Shown: piece after piece, positions 1 to 7,506 of the stretch
How positions within the stretch are numbered: the stretch's first letter is position 1
How the letters are laid out: the number at the start of each line of letters is the position of its first letter
Origin: Prevotella sp. UBA5387
GTDB lineage: Bacteria; Bacteroidota; Bacteroidia; Bacteroidales; Bacteroidaceae
NCBI GenBank assembly: GCA_002407775.1
Contig: DHOP01000025.1
Span: forward strand, 1 to 33,567
Direction of reading: 5' to 3'
Length of the DNA stretch: 33,567 nt
Notes under the pieces: generated by a model
Told to the model about the DNA's origin: nothing
The model's database searches: none
The model's input: the letters and a program-made list of their open reading frames with translations, nothing else
Program-made: the position numbers and the translations under genes

Positions 1-47
1 AGACAGACATTTTATAATGTACATAACACCATACGGCCGCCGCAATT

Positions 48-80
48 CCCCTTCCCTACTGGGGAGGGGCTAGGGGAGAG
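48..80. repeat. G/C-rich imperfect hairpin upstream of hydG
   Basis: A run of C-rich sequence (48-56) is followed by G-rich sequence (61-80, with GGGGAGGGG and then AGGGGAGAGG) that can fold back on it imperfectly. It contrasts with the T-rich stretch that follows (about 85-130). From general knowledge, short G/C-rich elements of this look are scattered in intergenic DNA of many Bacteroidales; it could equally be the terminator of a gene lying left of the window. I see no convincing TAnnTTTG promoter between it and the hydG start. Confidence 0.35.
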
Positions 81-135
81 GCTGGCTTCTTCTTTTTCTT
101 TCCTTTGTCTATTTCTTTATTATTCTTTTTAAAAT

Positions 136-1545
136 ATGTACAATCTTAAATCGCCTAAGGCCGAGGAGTTTATCGACGACGACGAAATCCAAGAGACTCT
201 GGCCTATGCCGAAGCCAACAAAAGTAATCGACCCCTCATTGAAAAACTCATTGAAAAGGCTGCCGAATGCAAGGGACTGACCCACCGCGAGGCAACCGTA
301 CTACTGGAATGTGATCAGCCCGACCTCATCGAGCGTATCTTTACGCTTGCCGAAGAAGTGAAGCAGCGGTTCTATGGCAACCGCATCGTGCTTTTCGCTC
401 CGCTCTACCTTTCCAACTATTGCATCAATGGCTGCGTTTATTGTCCTTACCATGCCAAGAACAGAAACATTCCACGCAAACGCCTCACGCAGGAGGAGAT
501 ACGTCGAGAGGTCATCGCCCTGCAAGACATGGGACACAAGCGTCTTGCCCTGGAGACAGGCGAGGACCCCAAGATGTCACCCATCGAATATGTGCTGGAG
601 TCGATCAAGACCATCTATGGCATCCATCACAAGAACGGAAGCATACGTCGTGTGAATGTGAACATTGCCGCCACGTCCGTGGACAACTACCGCAAACTCA
701 AGGATGCTGGCATCGGTACCTATATCCTTTTTCAGGAAACCTATAACAAGAAGAATTACGAGGCACTCCATCCAAGCGGTCCAAAGAGCAACTATGCTTA
801 CCACACGGAGGCCATGGATCGTGCCCAGACGGGTGGGATAGACGATGTGGGCATGGGTGTGTTGTTCGGCCTGACCTCTTATCGCTATGACTTCGTCGGA
901 CTGCTCATGCATGCCGAACACCTCGAGGCTACTTTCGGTGTGGGTCCTCATACCATCAGTGTGCCGCGCATTCGCCCTGCCGACGACATCAACCCAGACG
1001 ATTTTCCCAATGGCGTGCCTGATGACAAGTTCCTGCACATCGTGGCTTGCATTCGTTTGGCAGTGCCTTATACTGGCATGATCATGTCTACGCGCGAGTC
1101 ACAGGATGTGCGCGAGAAGACGCTTGCCATCGGTATATCGCAGATTAGTGGTGGCTCACACACTAGTGTGGGTGGTTACGCCGAGGACGAACCAGACACA
1201 GCACAGTTTGATGTGAACGATAAGCGGACGCTTGACGAGGTCGTCGATTGGCTCATGCAACTGGGTTATATCCCCAGTTTCTGCACCGCGTGCTACCGAG
1301 CTGGTCGCACTGGAGACAGGTTTATGAAGTTGTGCAAGTCCGGACAGATACACAACTGTTGTACGCCTAATGCCCTCATGACCCTCAAGGAGTATCTCAT
1401 GGACTATGCATCTGCCAAGACTCATTCCTTCGGTGATGCCATGATACACCGTGAGATGGAAAAGATACCTAACGAGAAAGTGCGCCGTTTGGCCACCGAT
1501 TATTTAACCAAGATTGCTCAAGGAGAGCGCGATTTCAGATTCTGA
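136..1545 (+). CDS. hydG: [FeFe]-hydrogenase maturase HydG (radical SAM tyrosine lyase)
   Basis: HydG is a cytoplasmic radical-SAM enzyme that cleaves tyrosine to supply the CO and CN ligands of the hydrogenase H-cluster. The 469-residue protein has the usual family length. The radical-SAM cluster motif is C96-x3-C100-x2-C103 (CINGCVYC). The C-terminal HydG-specific cluster site is C383-x2-C386-x22-C409, which separates HydG from ThiH (ThiH lacks this second cluster). ATG at 136 follows an A/T-rich leader without a clear ribosome-binding site, normal for Bacteroidetes. It is first in an operon with hydF and the hydrogenase subunits: its stop codon TGA shares one base with the hydF ATG, so translation is probably coupled. 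The partner maturase HydE is not in the window and may lie upstream or elsewhere. Confidence 0.97.
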   Translation: MYNLKSPKAEEFIDDDEIQETLAYAEANKSNRPLIEKLIEKAAECKGLTHREATVLLECDQPDLIERIFTLAEEVKQRFYGNRIVLFAPLYLSNYCINGCVYCPYHAKNRNIPRKRLTQEEIRREVIALQDMGHKRLALETGEDPKMSPIEYVLESIKTIYGIHHKNGSIRRVNVNIAATSVDNYRKLKDAGIGTYILFQETYNKKNYEALHPSGPKSNYAYHTEAMDRAQTGGIDDVGMGVLFGLTSYRYDFVGLLMHAEHLEATFGVGPHTISVPRIRPADDINPDDFPNGVPDDKFLHIVACIRLAVPYTGMIMSTRESQDVREKTLAIGISQISGGSHTSVGGYAEDEPDTAQFDVNDKRTLDEVVDWLMQLGYIPSFCTACYRAGRTGDRFMKLCKSGQIHNCCTPNALMTLKEYLMDYASAKTHSFGDAMIHREMEKIPNEKVRRLATDYLTKIAQGERDFRF

Positions 1546-2705
1546 TGATAATAACCCCTATAGCCAACCGGCTCCATATCGTTATGATAGGTGAGCAAAA
1601 CAGTGGCAAGTCATCACTGCTCAATGCGATTACCAAGCAGGATGTCTCCATCGTATCGGACGTGCCAGGCACCACGACAGACCCTGTGTCCAAGTCGATG
1701 GAAGTGCGAGGCATCGGCCCTTGTGTGTTTGTGGATACCGCGGGCATCGACGACGATGCGATGTTGGGTGCGCTGAGGGTGCAGAAGACGCGCAAGTACG
1801 TTGCCGAGGCAGACATGGCGATTATTGTCATTGATGCAACGACAGGCCATTTGCCAGCCATGGAGGTGAAGATACCAAGTGTAGTCGTCGTCAACAAGAC
1901 CGACTTGGTGTGGGATGAGACTGCTCGTCAGGTGGCGTCTGTTGCGCAAAAGCGTTATGACATGGAACCCATCATGGCATCGGCAGTCACCAGAGAAGGC
2001 ATCGAAGACATCATCCATGCCATTGCTGCAGCTCTTCCTGAAGACTGGGATGCCCTTCCGCTTACGACAGACATTGCCCATGAGGGCGACCTCGTGTTGC
2101 TCGTCATGCCACAAGATACCCAGGCTCCCAAGGGCAGACTTATATTGCCACAGGTTCAGACGTTGCGCGAATTGCTCGACAGGAAGTGTCGCGTGATGTG
2201 CTGTACGACGGATCTGTTGCCCCAGACGCTCGCCTCGCTGGCTTCTCCGCCCGATGCCATCATCACCGATTCACAGGATTTCATGACTGTGGATACCATA
2301 AAGCCAGCGGAAAGCCGCCTCACGTCCTTCTCGATACTCTTTGCGGCCAGCAAGGGCGACATCAATTACTTCAGGCGGAGCGCCAGGGCCATCGATTTTC
2401 TAACACCTCATTCACGTGTGCTCATCGCCGAGGCATGCACTCATGTGCCCGCCGAGGAAGACATTGGACGTGTCAAAATACCACGCCTCCTGCGTGCCAA
2501 GGCAGGGGAGGGGTTACAAATTGACACCGTATCTGGCAAGGACTTCCCTGACGACCTGTCACCCTATGACCTGATTATCCATTGCGGTGCATGTATGTTC
2601 AATCGCCGTCTCGTGCTTGCCCGAGTGGACGAGGCCAAGCGGCAGCATGTCCCCATGACCAATTATGGCATCGCCATAGCTTATGTGAATGGAATACTCA
2701 TTTAA
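1545..2705 (+). CDS. hydF: [FeFe]-hydrogenase maturation GTPase HydF
   Basis: HydF is the scaffold GTPase that assembles the 2Fe subcluster made by HydE and HydG and delivers it to apo-HydA. The 386-residue protein has an N-terminal Ras-like GTPase domain: G1 motif GEQNSGKSS (16-24), G3 DTAGID (64-69) and G4 NKTD (117-120). A dimerization domain follows, and the C-terminal domain has the [4Fe-4S]-binding motif C298-x-H300 ... H346-C347-x2-C350 (HCGAC), diagnostic for HydF. The start overlaps the hydG stop (TGATG at 1543-1547). The end runs 17 bases past an in-frame ATG (2689) of the hydB frame. All expected motifs are intact, so it is presumably functional. Confidence 0.97.
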   Translation: MIITPIANRLHIVMIGEQNSGKSSLLNAITKQDVSIVSDVPGTTTDPVSKSMEVRGIGPCVFVDTAGIDDDAMLGALRVQKTRKYVAEADMAIIVIDATTGHLPAMEVKIPSVVVVNKTDLVWDETARQVASVAQKRYDMEPIMASAVTREGIEDIIHAIAAALPEDWDALPLTTDIAHEGDLVLLVMPQDTQAPKGRLILPQVQTLRELLDRKCRVMCCTTDLLPQTLASLASPPDAIITDSQDFMTVDTIKPAESRLTSFSILFAASKGDINYFRRSARAIDFLTPHSRVLIAEACTHVPAEEDIGRVKIPRLLRAKAGEGLQIDTVSGKDFPDDLSPYDLIIHCGACMFNRRLVLARVDEAKRQHVPMTNYGIAIAYVNGILI

Positions 2706-2727
2706 CAAACTCATACCCTTTGAACCG

Positions 2728-4635
2728 ATGAAGATATTATCTTTGCAAGATCTTGAGAAGATCAGACGGAGCGCACAGAGCACTTTGGAACTGCGTGAGA
2801 AGAGTCAGGAAGATCGATCTGAAGAGCCAAGTGGACTTGCCGTGGGCACCAAACACATGCAGATACTCGTCTGCGGTGGCACCGGTTGTATGGCTTCCGA
2901 GAGTCGCCTCCTCGCCGAGAACCTGCGCAAGAGCGTCCTTGACAACAACATTGCCGACAAGGTGGAGGTCGTCACCACGGGATGCTTCGGCTTTTGCGAG
3001 AAAGGCCCCATAGTGAAAATTATCCCCGACAACACCTTCTATACACAGGTGAAGCCGGAAGACGCCGCCGAGATTGTGACTGAACATATCATTGGCGGTC
3101 GCCGCATCACGCGTCTGCTCTATGTAAACCCCGAGACAGGCAAGACCGTGAGTGACTCCAAGCACATGGACTTCTATCGCAAGCAGATGCGCATCGCTTT
3201 GCGCAACTGCGGCCTTATCAATCCGGAGGATATCCAGGAATACATTGGACTGAACGGATACTTCTCACTTGCCGACTGCATTCTGCAGAAGACGCCCGAG
3301 GAGGTCATAGACATTGTGAAACGCAGCGGCCTGCGCGGACGCGGAGGTGGTGGCTTTCCCACAGGTTTGAAGTGGGAACTGACGCATAGGCAACAGGCCG
3401 ACGAGAAGTATGTGGTGTGCAATGCCGACGAGGGCGACCCCGGAGCATTCATGGATCGCTCCATCATGGAAGGAGATCCCAACTCGATTATCGAGGCCAT
3501 GGCTATCTGCGGATATGCCATCGGTGCTTCCAACGGACTGATATATATCCGCGCCGAGTACCCCTTGGCCATTCATCGGTTGCAGGTTGCGATAGGTCAG
3601 GCACGTGAATATGGGCTGCTTGGGAAGCATATCCTGGGCTCGAACTTCAGTTTCGACATTACCATCCGTTATGGGGCAGGTGCCTTCGTATGTGGCGAGG
3701 AGACAGCGCTCATCCACTCGATGGAGGGTCGTCGCGGCGAGCCAACGCTCAAACCGCCCTATCCCGCAGAGCATGGATATAGGGGGAAACCCACCAACGT
3801 GAACAACGTAGAGACCTTTGCCAACATCCCAGCCATCTTCCTCAGGGGCCCTGAGTGGTTTTCTTCCATCGGCACGGAGAAGTCCAAGGGTACCAAGGTC
3901 TTTGCCTTGGCAGGGAAGATAAACAATGTCGGTCTGATCGAAGTGCCGATGGGTACCAACCTTCATGAAGTGATCTATGAGATTGGTGGCGGTATCAAGG
4001 ACGGAAAGAAGTTCAAAGCCGTACAGACAGGTGGCCCATCGGGTGGTTGTCTTACCGAGAAACACCTCGATCTGCCTATCGACTATGACAACCTTACGGC
4101 CGCAGGGTCGATGATGGGATCTGGTGGAATGATCGTGATGGACCAGGACGACTGCATGGTCGCCGTGGCACGGTTCTACCTCGACTTCACCGTTGGTGAG
4201 TCGTGTGGCAAGTGTGTGCCTTGCAGAATAGGCAACAAACGACTGTTGGAGACGCTGACGAAGATTACAGAGGGTCGCGGAACTATGGAGGATCTGTCCA
4301 AACTGAAGTCGCTTGGCAAGGTGATCAAGGATACGGCACTATGCGGTCTGGGTCAGACTTCGCCCAATCCAGTGCTCTCCACCTTAGACAACTTCTATGA
4401 TGAATATGTGGAACACGTGACTGAGAAGACGTGTCGGGCGAAGCAATGTAAGGCTATGATGTCATATTTCATCAATATCGAGGCCTGTACGGGTTGTCAT
4501 CTCTGTGCCCGCAATTGTCCTGCCGATGCCATAGTGGGCGAGCCTCGCAAGCCGCATACCATCATTCCAGACAAGTGCATCAAGTGCGGCATGTGCATGT
4601 CGCGTTGTAAGTTTGATGCCATCACGATCATATAA
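2728..4635 (+). CDS. hydB: Trimeric [FeFe]-hydrogenase NADH/flavin subunit HydB (NuoF-like)
   Basis: HydB is the diaphorase subunit: it binds FMN and NAD(H) and passes electrons to HydA, as in electron-bifurcating hydrogenases. Domain order: an N-terminal thioredoxin-like [2Fe-2S] domain (CGGTGC, then GCFGFC); a NuoF core with the glycine-rich GRGGGGFPTG flavin/NADH loop, CNADEGDPGAF and GAGAFVCGEETALI; the NuoF [4Fe-4S] site SCGKCVPCR with the later LCGLGQ cysteine; and a C-terminal two-cluster ferredoxin (CTGCHLCARNC, CIKCGMCMSRC). I chose ATG 2728 because MKILSLQDLEKIR looks like the conserved family start. An in-frame ATG at 2689 would add 13 unconserved-looking residues and overlap hydF by 17 bases. 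The product is 635 residues, normal for this fusion type. Confidence 0.95.
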   Translation: MKILSLQDLEKIRRSAQSTLELREKSQEDRSEEPSGLAVGTKHMQILVCGGTGCMASESRLLAENLRKSVLDNNIADKVEVVTTGCFGFCEKGPIVKIIPDNTFYTQVKPEDAAEIVTEHIIGGRRITRLLYVNPETGKTVSDSKHMDFYRKQMRIALRNCGLINPEDIQEYIGLNGYFSLADCILQKTPEEVIDIVKRSGLRGRGGGGFPTGLKWELTHRQQADEKYVVCNADEGDPGAFMDRSIMEGDPNSIIEAMAICGYAIGASNGLIYIRAEYPLAIHRLQVAIGQAREYGLLGKHILGSNFSFDITIRYGAGAFVCGEETALIHSMEGRRGEPTLKPPYPAEHGYRGKPTNVNNVETFANIPAIFLRGPEWFSSIGTEKSKGTKVFALAGKINNVGLIEVPMGTNLHEVIYEIGGGIKDGKKFKAVQTGGPSGGCLTEKHLDLPIDYDNLTAAGSMMGSGGMIVMDQDDCMVAVARFYLDFTVGESCGKCVPCRIGNKRLLETLTKITEGRGTMEDLSKLKSLGKVIKDTALCGLGQTSPNPVLSTLDNFYDEYVEHVTEKTCRAKQCKAMMSYFINIEACTGCHLCARNCPADAIVGEPRKPHTIIPDKCIKCGMCMSRCKFDAITII

Positions 4636-4645
4636 CATTACGACT

Positions 4646-6406
4646 ATGAACGAAAACAACATCAAACTGACCATTGACCATCGGCCTGTCATCGTGCCAC
4701 AAGGCACGAGCATCCTCGATGCAGCCATGGACAACGCCATAGAGATACCTACTTTGTGCCACATCTGTCTGAAGGGGACGTGTATAGAGAACCATCCTGC
4801 GTCATGTAGGGTGTGCACGGTCGAAGTGAAGGGCCGTCGCAACCTGGCCCCAGCCTGTTCCACGGAGTGCACAGAAGGCATGGAAGTGCTCACCAACTCC
4901 GTACGCGTGCTCAAGGCGCGGCGCACCATTGTAGAACTGATCCTGTCGGATCACCCCAATGAATGCCTCACCTGTCCGAAGTCGGGCGACTGTGAGTTGC
5001 AGGCGTTGGCCTCACGGCTCAAGATACATCACATACCCTTTGCCGGCGAGTTGTCTCAGCGCAAGAAGGAAGAGACGGTGTCCATTATACGCAACATGGA
5101 CAAGTGCATCTTCTGCAGGCGTTGCGAGACGATGTGCAACGACGTGCAGACGGTAGGTGCCATCGGTGCCATTGGCCGTGGATTCAACACCACAATTGCC
5201 CCAGCCTTTGACCGCAACCTCACCGAGAGCGAGTGCACCTATTGCGGACAGTGTGTCGCTGTGTGCCCTGTGGGAGCTTTGACGGAGCATGACCACACTG
5301 GCAAACTTATCGATGACCTGGCCAATCCCGACAAGGTGGTCATCGTACAGACGGCGCCTGCCGTGCGTGTGGCACTGGGAGAGGAGTTTGGCTACCCTGC
5401 CGGCACGCTGGTCACAGGCCAGATGGTTACTGCGCTCAGGGAGATGGGATTCGACTATGTGTTTGACACCGACTTCGGAGCCGACCTTACGATCATGGAA
5501 GAGGCTTCGGAATTGCTCGACCGACTCACACGTTTCATCGATGGAGACAAATCGGTTTGTCTGCCGATACTTACCTCTTGCTGTCCCGCATGGGTCAATT
5601 TCTTTGAGCATCAGTTCCCCGATTTGCTGGATATTCCGTCCACGGCGAGGTCTCCGCAACAGATGTTTGGCTCCATCGCCAAGTCATACTGGGCAGAGAA
5701 GATGGGCGTGGACCGTAAGAAATTGGTGGTCGTTTCCATCATGCCCTGCCTCGCGAAGAAGTATGAATGCGGACGCGACGAGTTCAAGGTGGATGGTTCC
5801 CCCGATGTGGACTATTCCATTACGACGCGCGAGTTGGCTGCCCTCATCAAGCAAGCTAATATTGTTTTCCCCTTGTTGCCTAGCGGAGAGTTTGACAATC
5901 CTCTGGGAGTGTCGACTGGTGCGGCGGCCATCTTCGGCACAACGGGTGGAGTGATGGAGGCCGCCCTACGCTCAGCCTATGAGTGGTATACGGGCAAGGA
6001 ATTGAAGAATGTGGACTTCGAGTCCATCCGTGGAATGGAAGGCATCCGTCGGGCCACGATAGATCTCAACGGTTTCCCGCTGAAGGTGGGCATCGCCCAC
6101 GGTCTTGGCAACGCTAGAAGGCTCCTGGAGGACATCAGCCATGGGGTGAGCGAGTATCATGCCATCGAGATTATGGCTTGTCCGGGGGGTTGTATCGGTG
6201 GTGGTGGACAGCCGTTGCACCATGGTAATTCTGATATACTCAATGCCCGTCAACATGCTATCTATGCCGAGGATCGTGGAATGCCGCTCCGTAAGTCGCA
6301 TGAGAATCCTTATATCAAGCAACTCTACGAGGAGTTCCTTGGCAAGCCTTTGAGTGAGAAATCAGAGCTGCTGCTCCACACACATTACTTCAACAAGTCG
6401 GTCTAA
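4646..6406 (+). CDS. hydA: [FeFe]-hydrogenase catalytic subunit HydA (group A3-type)
   Basis: This is the H2-activating subunit, 586 residues from ATG 4646. An upstream ATG at 4613 lies inside hydB and is unlikely. Domain order: a plant-type [2Fe-2S] domain (cysteines around 38-57); a His/Cys [4Fe-4S] site H103-x3-C107-x2-C110-x5-C116; a two-cluster ferredoxin (C154-x2-C157-x2-C160-x3-C164 and C197-x2-C200-x2-C203-x3-C207); then the H-cluster domain with L1 TSCCPAW (310-316), L2 MPCLAKKYE (366-374) and L3 ACPGGCIGGGGQP (511-523). A small-subunit-like tail follows, including NPYIKQLYEEFLGKP. All H-cluster cysteines are present. With HydB and HydC beside it, it should form a cytoplasmic trimer coupling NADH and reduced ferredoxin to H2. 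The direction in vivo and true bifurcation are inferred from family membership. Confidence 0.96.
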   Translation: MNENNIKLTIDHRPVIVPQGTSILDAAMDNAIEIPTLCHICLKGTCIENHPASCRVCTVEVKGRRNLAPACSTECTEGMEVLTNSVRVLKARRTIVELILSDHPNECLTCPKSGDCELQALASRLKIHHIPFAGELSQRKKEETVSIIRNMDKCIFCRRCETMCNDVQTVGAIGAIGRGFNTTIAPAFDRNLTESECTYCGQCVAVCPVGALTEHDHTGKLIDDLANPDKVVIVQTAPAVRVALGEEFGYPAGTLVTGQMVTALREMGFDYVFDTDFGADLTIMEEASELLDRLTRFIDGDKSVCLPILTSCCPAWVNFFEHQFPDLLDIPSTARSPQQMFGSIAKSYWAEKMGVDRKKLVVVSIMPCLAKKYECGRDEFKVDGSPDVDYSITTRELAALIKQANIVFPLLPSGEFDNPLGVSTGAAAIFGTTGGVMEAALRSAYEWYTGKELKNVDFESIRGMEGIRRATIDLNGFPLKVGIAHGLGNARRLLEDISHGVSEYHAIEIMACPGGCIGGGGQPLHHGNSDILNARQHAIYAEDRGMPLRKSHENPYIKQLYEEFLGKPLSEKSELLLHTHYFNKSV

Positions 6407-6424
6407 ACCCTAAAACAGCAACCT

Positions 6425-6901
6425 ATGGCTAACACAAAGATAGCAAGTACCATCAAGGCGAGGATTACATCCATCTGCGAAAAATATGGCAATGACGAGG
6501 GGGAGCTCATCAATATCCTCCATGAGACTCAGAATCTGATCGGTTATCTGCCCGAGGAAGTACAGCGGTTAGTGGCCAAAAATCTTAACATTCCAGTGAT
6601 AAGGGTATATGGTGTGATCACGTTTTATACCTATTTCACGGAGCGTCCCAAAGGCAAGCACCCTGTGTCCATCTGTCTTGGCACGGCATGTTACGTGCGA
6701 GGGTCGGAGAGACTGCTCGATGAGGTGAAGCGCGTGCTCAATATCGAAGTTGGCGAGACAACTCCTGATGGCAAGTTTTCCTTGGATTGCCTGCGCTGCG
6801 TGGGTGCCTGCGGTCTTGCGCCGGTGATGATGATTGGTGATAAGGTCTATGGCAGACTACAGCCCAAGGACGTCAAGAAAATCATTGAGAGTATAGAATG
6901 A
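6425..6901 (+). CDS. hydC: Trimeric [FeFe]-hydrogenase subunit HydC (NuoE-like [2Fe-2S] protein)
   Basis: This 158-residue protein of the NuoE / 24-kDa thioredoxin-like ferredoxin family is the small electron-transfer subunit of the trimeric hydrogenase. The N-terminal helical part (about 1-75) carries the family pattern ...LIGYLPEEVQRLVA... and VYGVITFYTYF. The [2Fe-2S] ligands are C84-x4-C89 (CLGTAC) and C125-x3-C129 (CVGAC). It begins 18 bases after hydA ends and is the last gene of the operon. The order hydG-hydF-hydB-hydA-hydC, with no gap longer than about 25 bases, argues for a single transcript. A hairpin follows the stop codon. Confidence 0.95.
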   Translation: MANTKIASTIKARITSICEKYGNDEGELINILHETQNLIGYLPEEVQRLVAKNLNIPVIRVYGVITFYTYFTERPKGKHPVSICLGTACYVRGSERLLDEVKRVLNIEVGETTPDGKFSLDCLRCVGACGLAPVMMIGDKVYGRLQPKDVKKIIESIE

Positions 6902-6905
6902 ATTA

Positions 6906-6935
6906 GTCGTCACTATACTTTGGGATAGCGACGAC
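6906..6935 (+). terminator. Hairpin after the hydrogenase operon
   Basis: The arms 6906-6916 and 6925-6935 pair over 11 positions, with one G-T pair, around an 8-base loop, starting 5 bases after the hydC stop. No U-tract follows (ATAGTAATC), so it is either a weak terminator or an mRNA 3'-end stabilizer. The palindrome cluster just downstream may complete termination. Confidence 0.5.
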
Positions 6936-6948
6936 ATAGTAATCGGGT

Positions 6949-7036
6949 CATGATTCAAATTGATTCACGGCGTAAATCAAATTGTTTTACGCCGTGAATC
7001 AATTTGTTTTACTCTGTGAATCAATTTGATTCATGA
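6949..7036. repeat. Nested palindrome / three-copy 21-bp repeat
   Basis: The arms 6956-6976 and 6986-7006 are a perfect 21-bp inverted repeat around a 9-base loop. A third copy of the right arm lies at 7008-7028 with only a three-base block changed (GCC to TCT). An outer inverted repeat joins 6949-6969 with 7016-7036, with one mismatch, so two alternative folds are possible. The unit core is GATTCACGGCGTAAA. No transposase or other gene is associated. Confidence 0.85.
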
Positions 7037-7379
7037 GATGAGGGAGAACAGACTTTGCTACGCGTAACATTGATTATGTGGCTCGTTTGAATTTGGCTCT
7101 TATCACTCAGCGCCTCTGAATGAGAAAATAATTGATGCTTGTACTGGGACTCTTCTCACGCAGAGCCGCGGAGTGAAAGGAAAAAGCCAACTGCTTCATG
7201 ACGAAGCACACGGAGCTGCCTTCCGCAGAAGGAGTGTGAAGGGTGGGCATTCGACCTTACCCACACGATACATAGAGGAGCTAAAATTCATATTCCCACG
7301 AGGTGCGAAATCTAGATTCTTCGCAAACTATTGTTAAAACGCCCATTATTGGTTACACCCAAATTGATAATTTTGTATA

Positions 7380-7411
7380 TTTGTATGAAAATATGATGGT
7401 GTGTAACTTTG
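7380..7411 (+). promoter_or_regulatory. Bacteroidetes-type promoter for the outer-membrane receptor gene
   Basis: TTTG at 7380-7383 and TAACTTTG at 7404-7411 are separated by 20 bases. This matches the Bacteroidetes housekeeping consensus (-33 TTTG, -7 TAnnTTTG) exactly in both boxes. It implies a transcript start near 7418 and a leader of about 90 bases before ATG 7507. Confidence 0.6.
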
Positions 7412-7506
7412 TCGCAACTTCGCAGAAACACGTTAGTAGTAATAAGCCTTTCTAGATACACAAGAATATCATCATACAATTGGGACTTTAGGGATAGAAT
7501 TATAAA

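Larger units (their letters stand above)
6902..7506. other. 605-bp intergenic region with palindromes and a promoter
   Basis: I see no credible gene here. It holds a hairpin right after hydC (6906-6935), a nested palindrome cluster (6949-7036), and a stretch around 7150-7185 (CACGCAGAGCCGCGGAG) resembling the CTCTGCG-rich dispersed repeats seen in several phyla. A promoter candidate for the next gene lies at 7380-7411. The 300 bases between 7040 and 7340 are otherwise unexplained. Confidence 0.6.

Noticed and set aside
577..1038. Long minus-strand open frame opposite hydG
   Set aside because: It lies entirely within hydG, has no domain resemblance, and hydG has all diagnostic motifs; it is a shadow of codon bias.
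3265..4065. 266-codon minus-strand frame opposite hydB
   Set aside because: Fully antisense to the conserved NuoF core; no recognisable domain.
5289..5954. 221-codon plus-strand frame inside hydA
   Set aside because: Alternative frame of the H-cluster domain; Arg/Ser/Trp-rich composition typical of out-of-frame translation.
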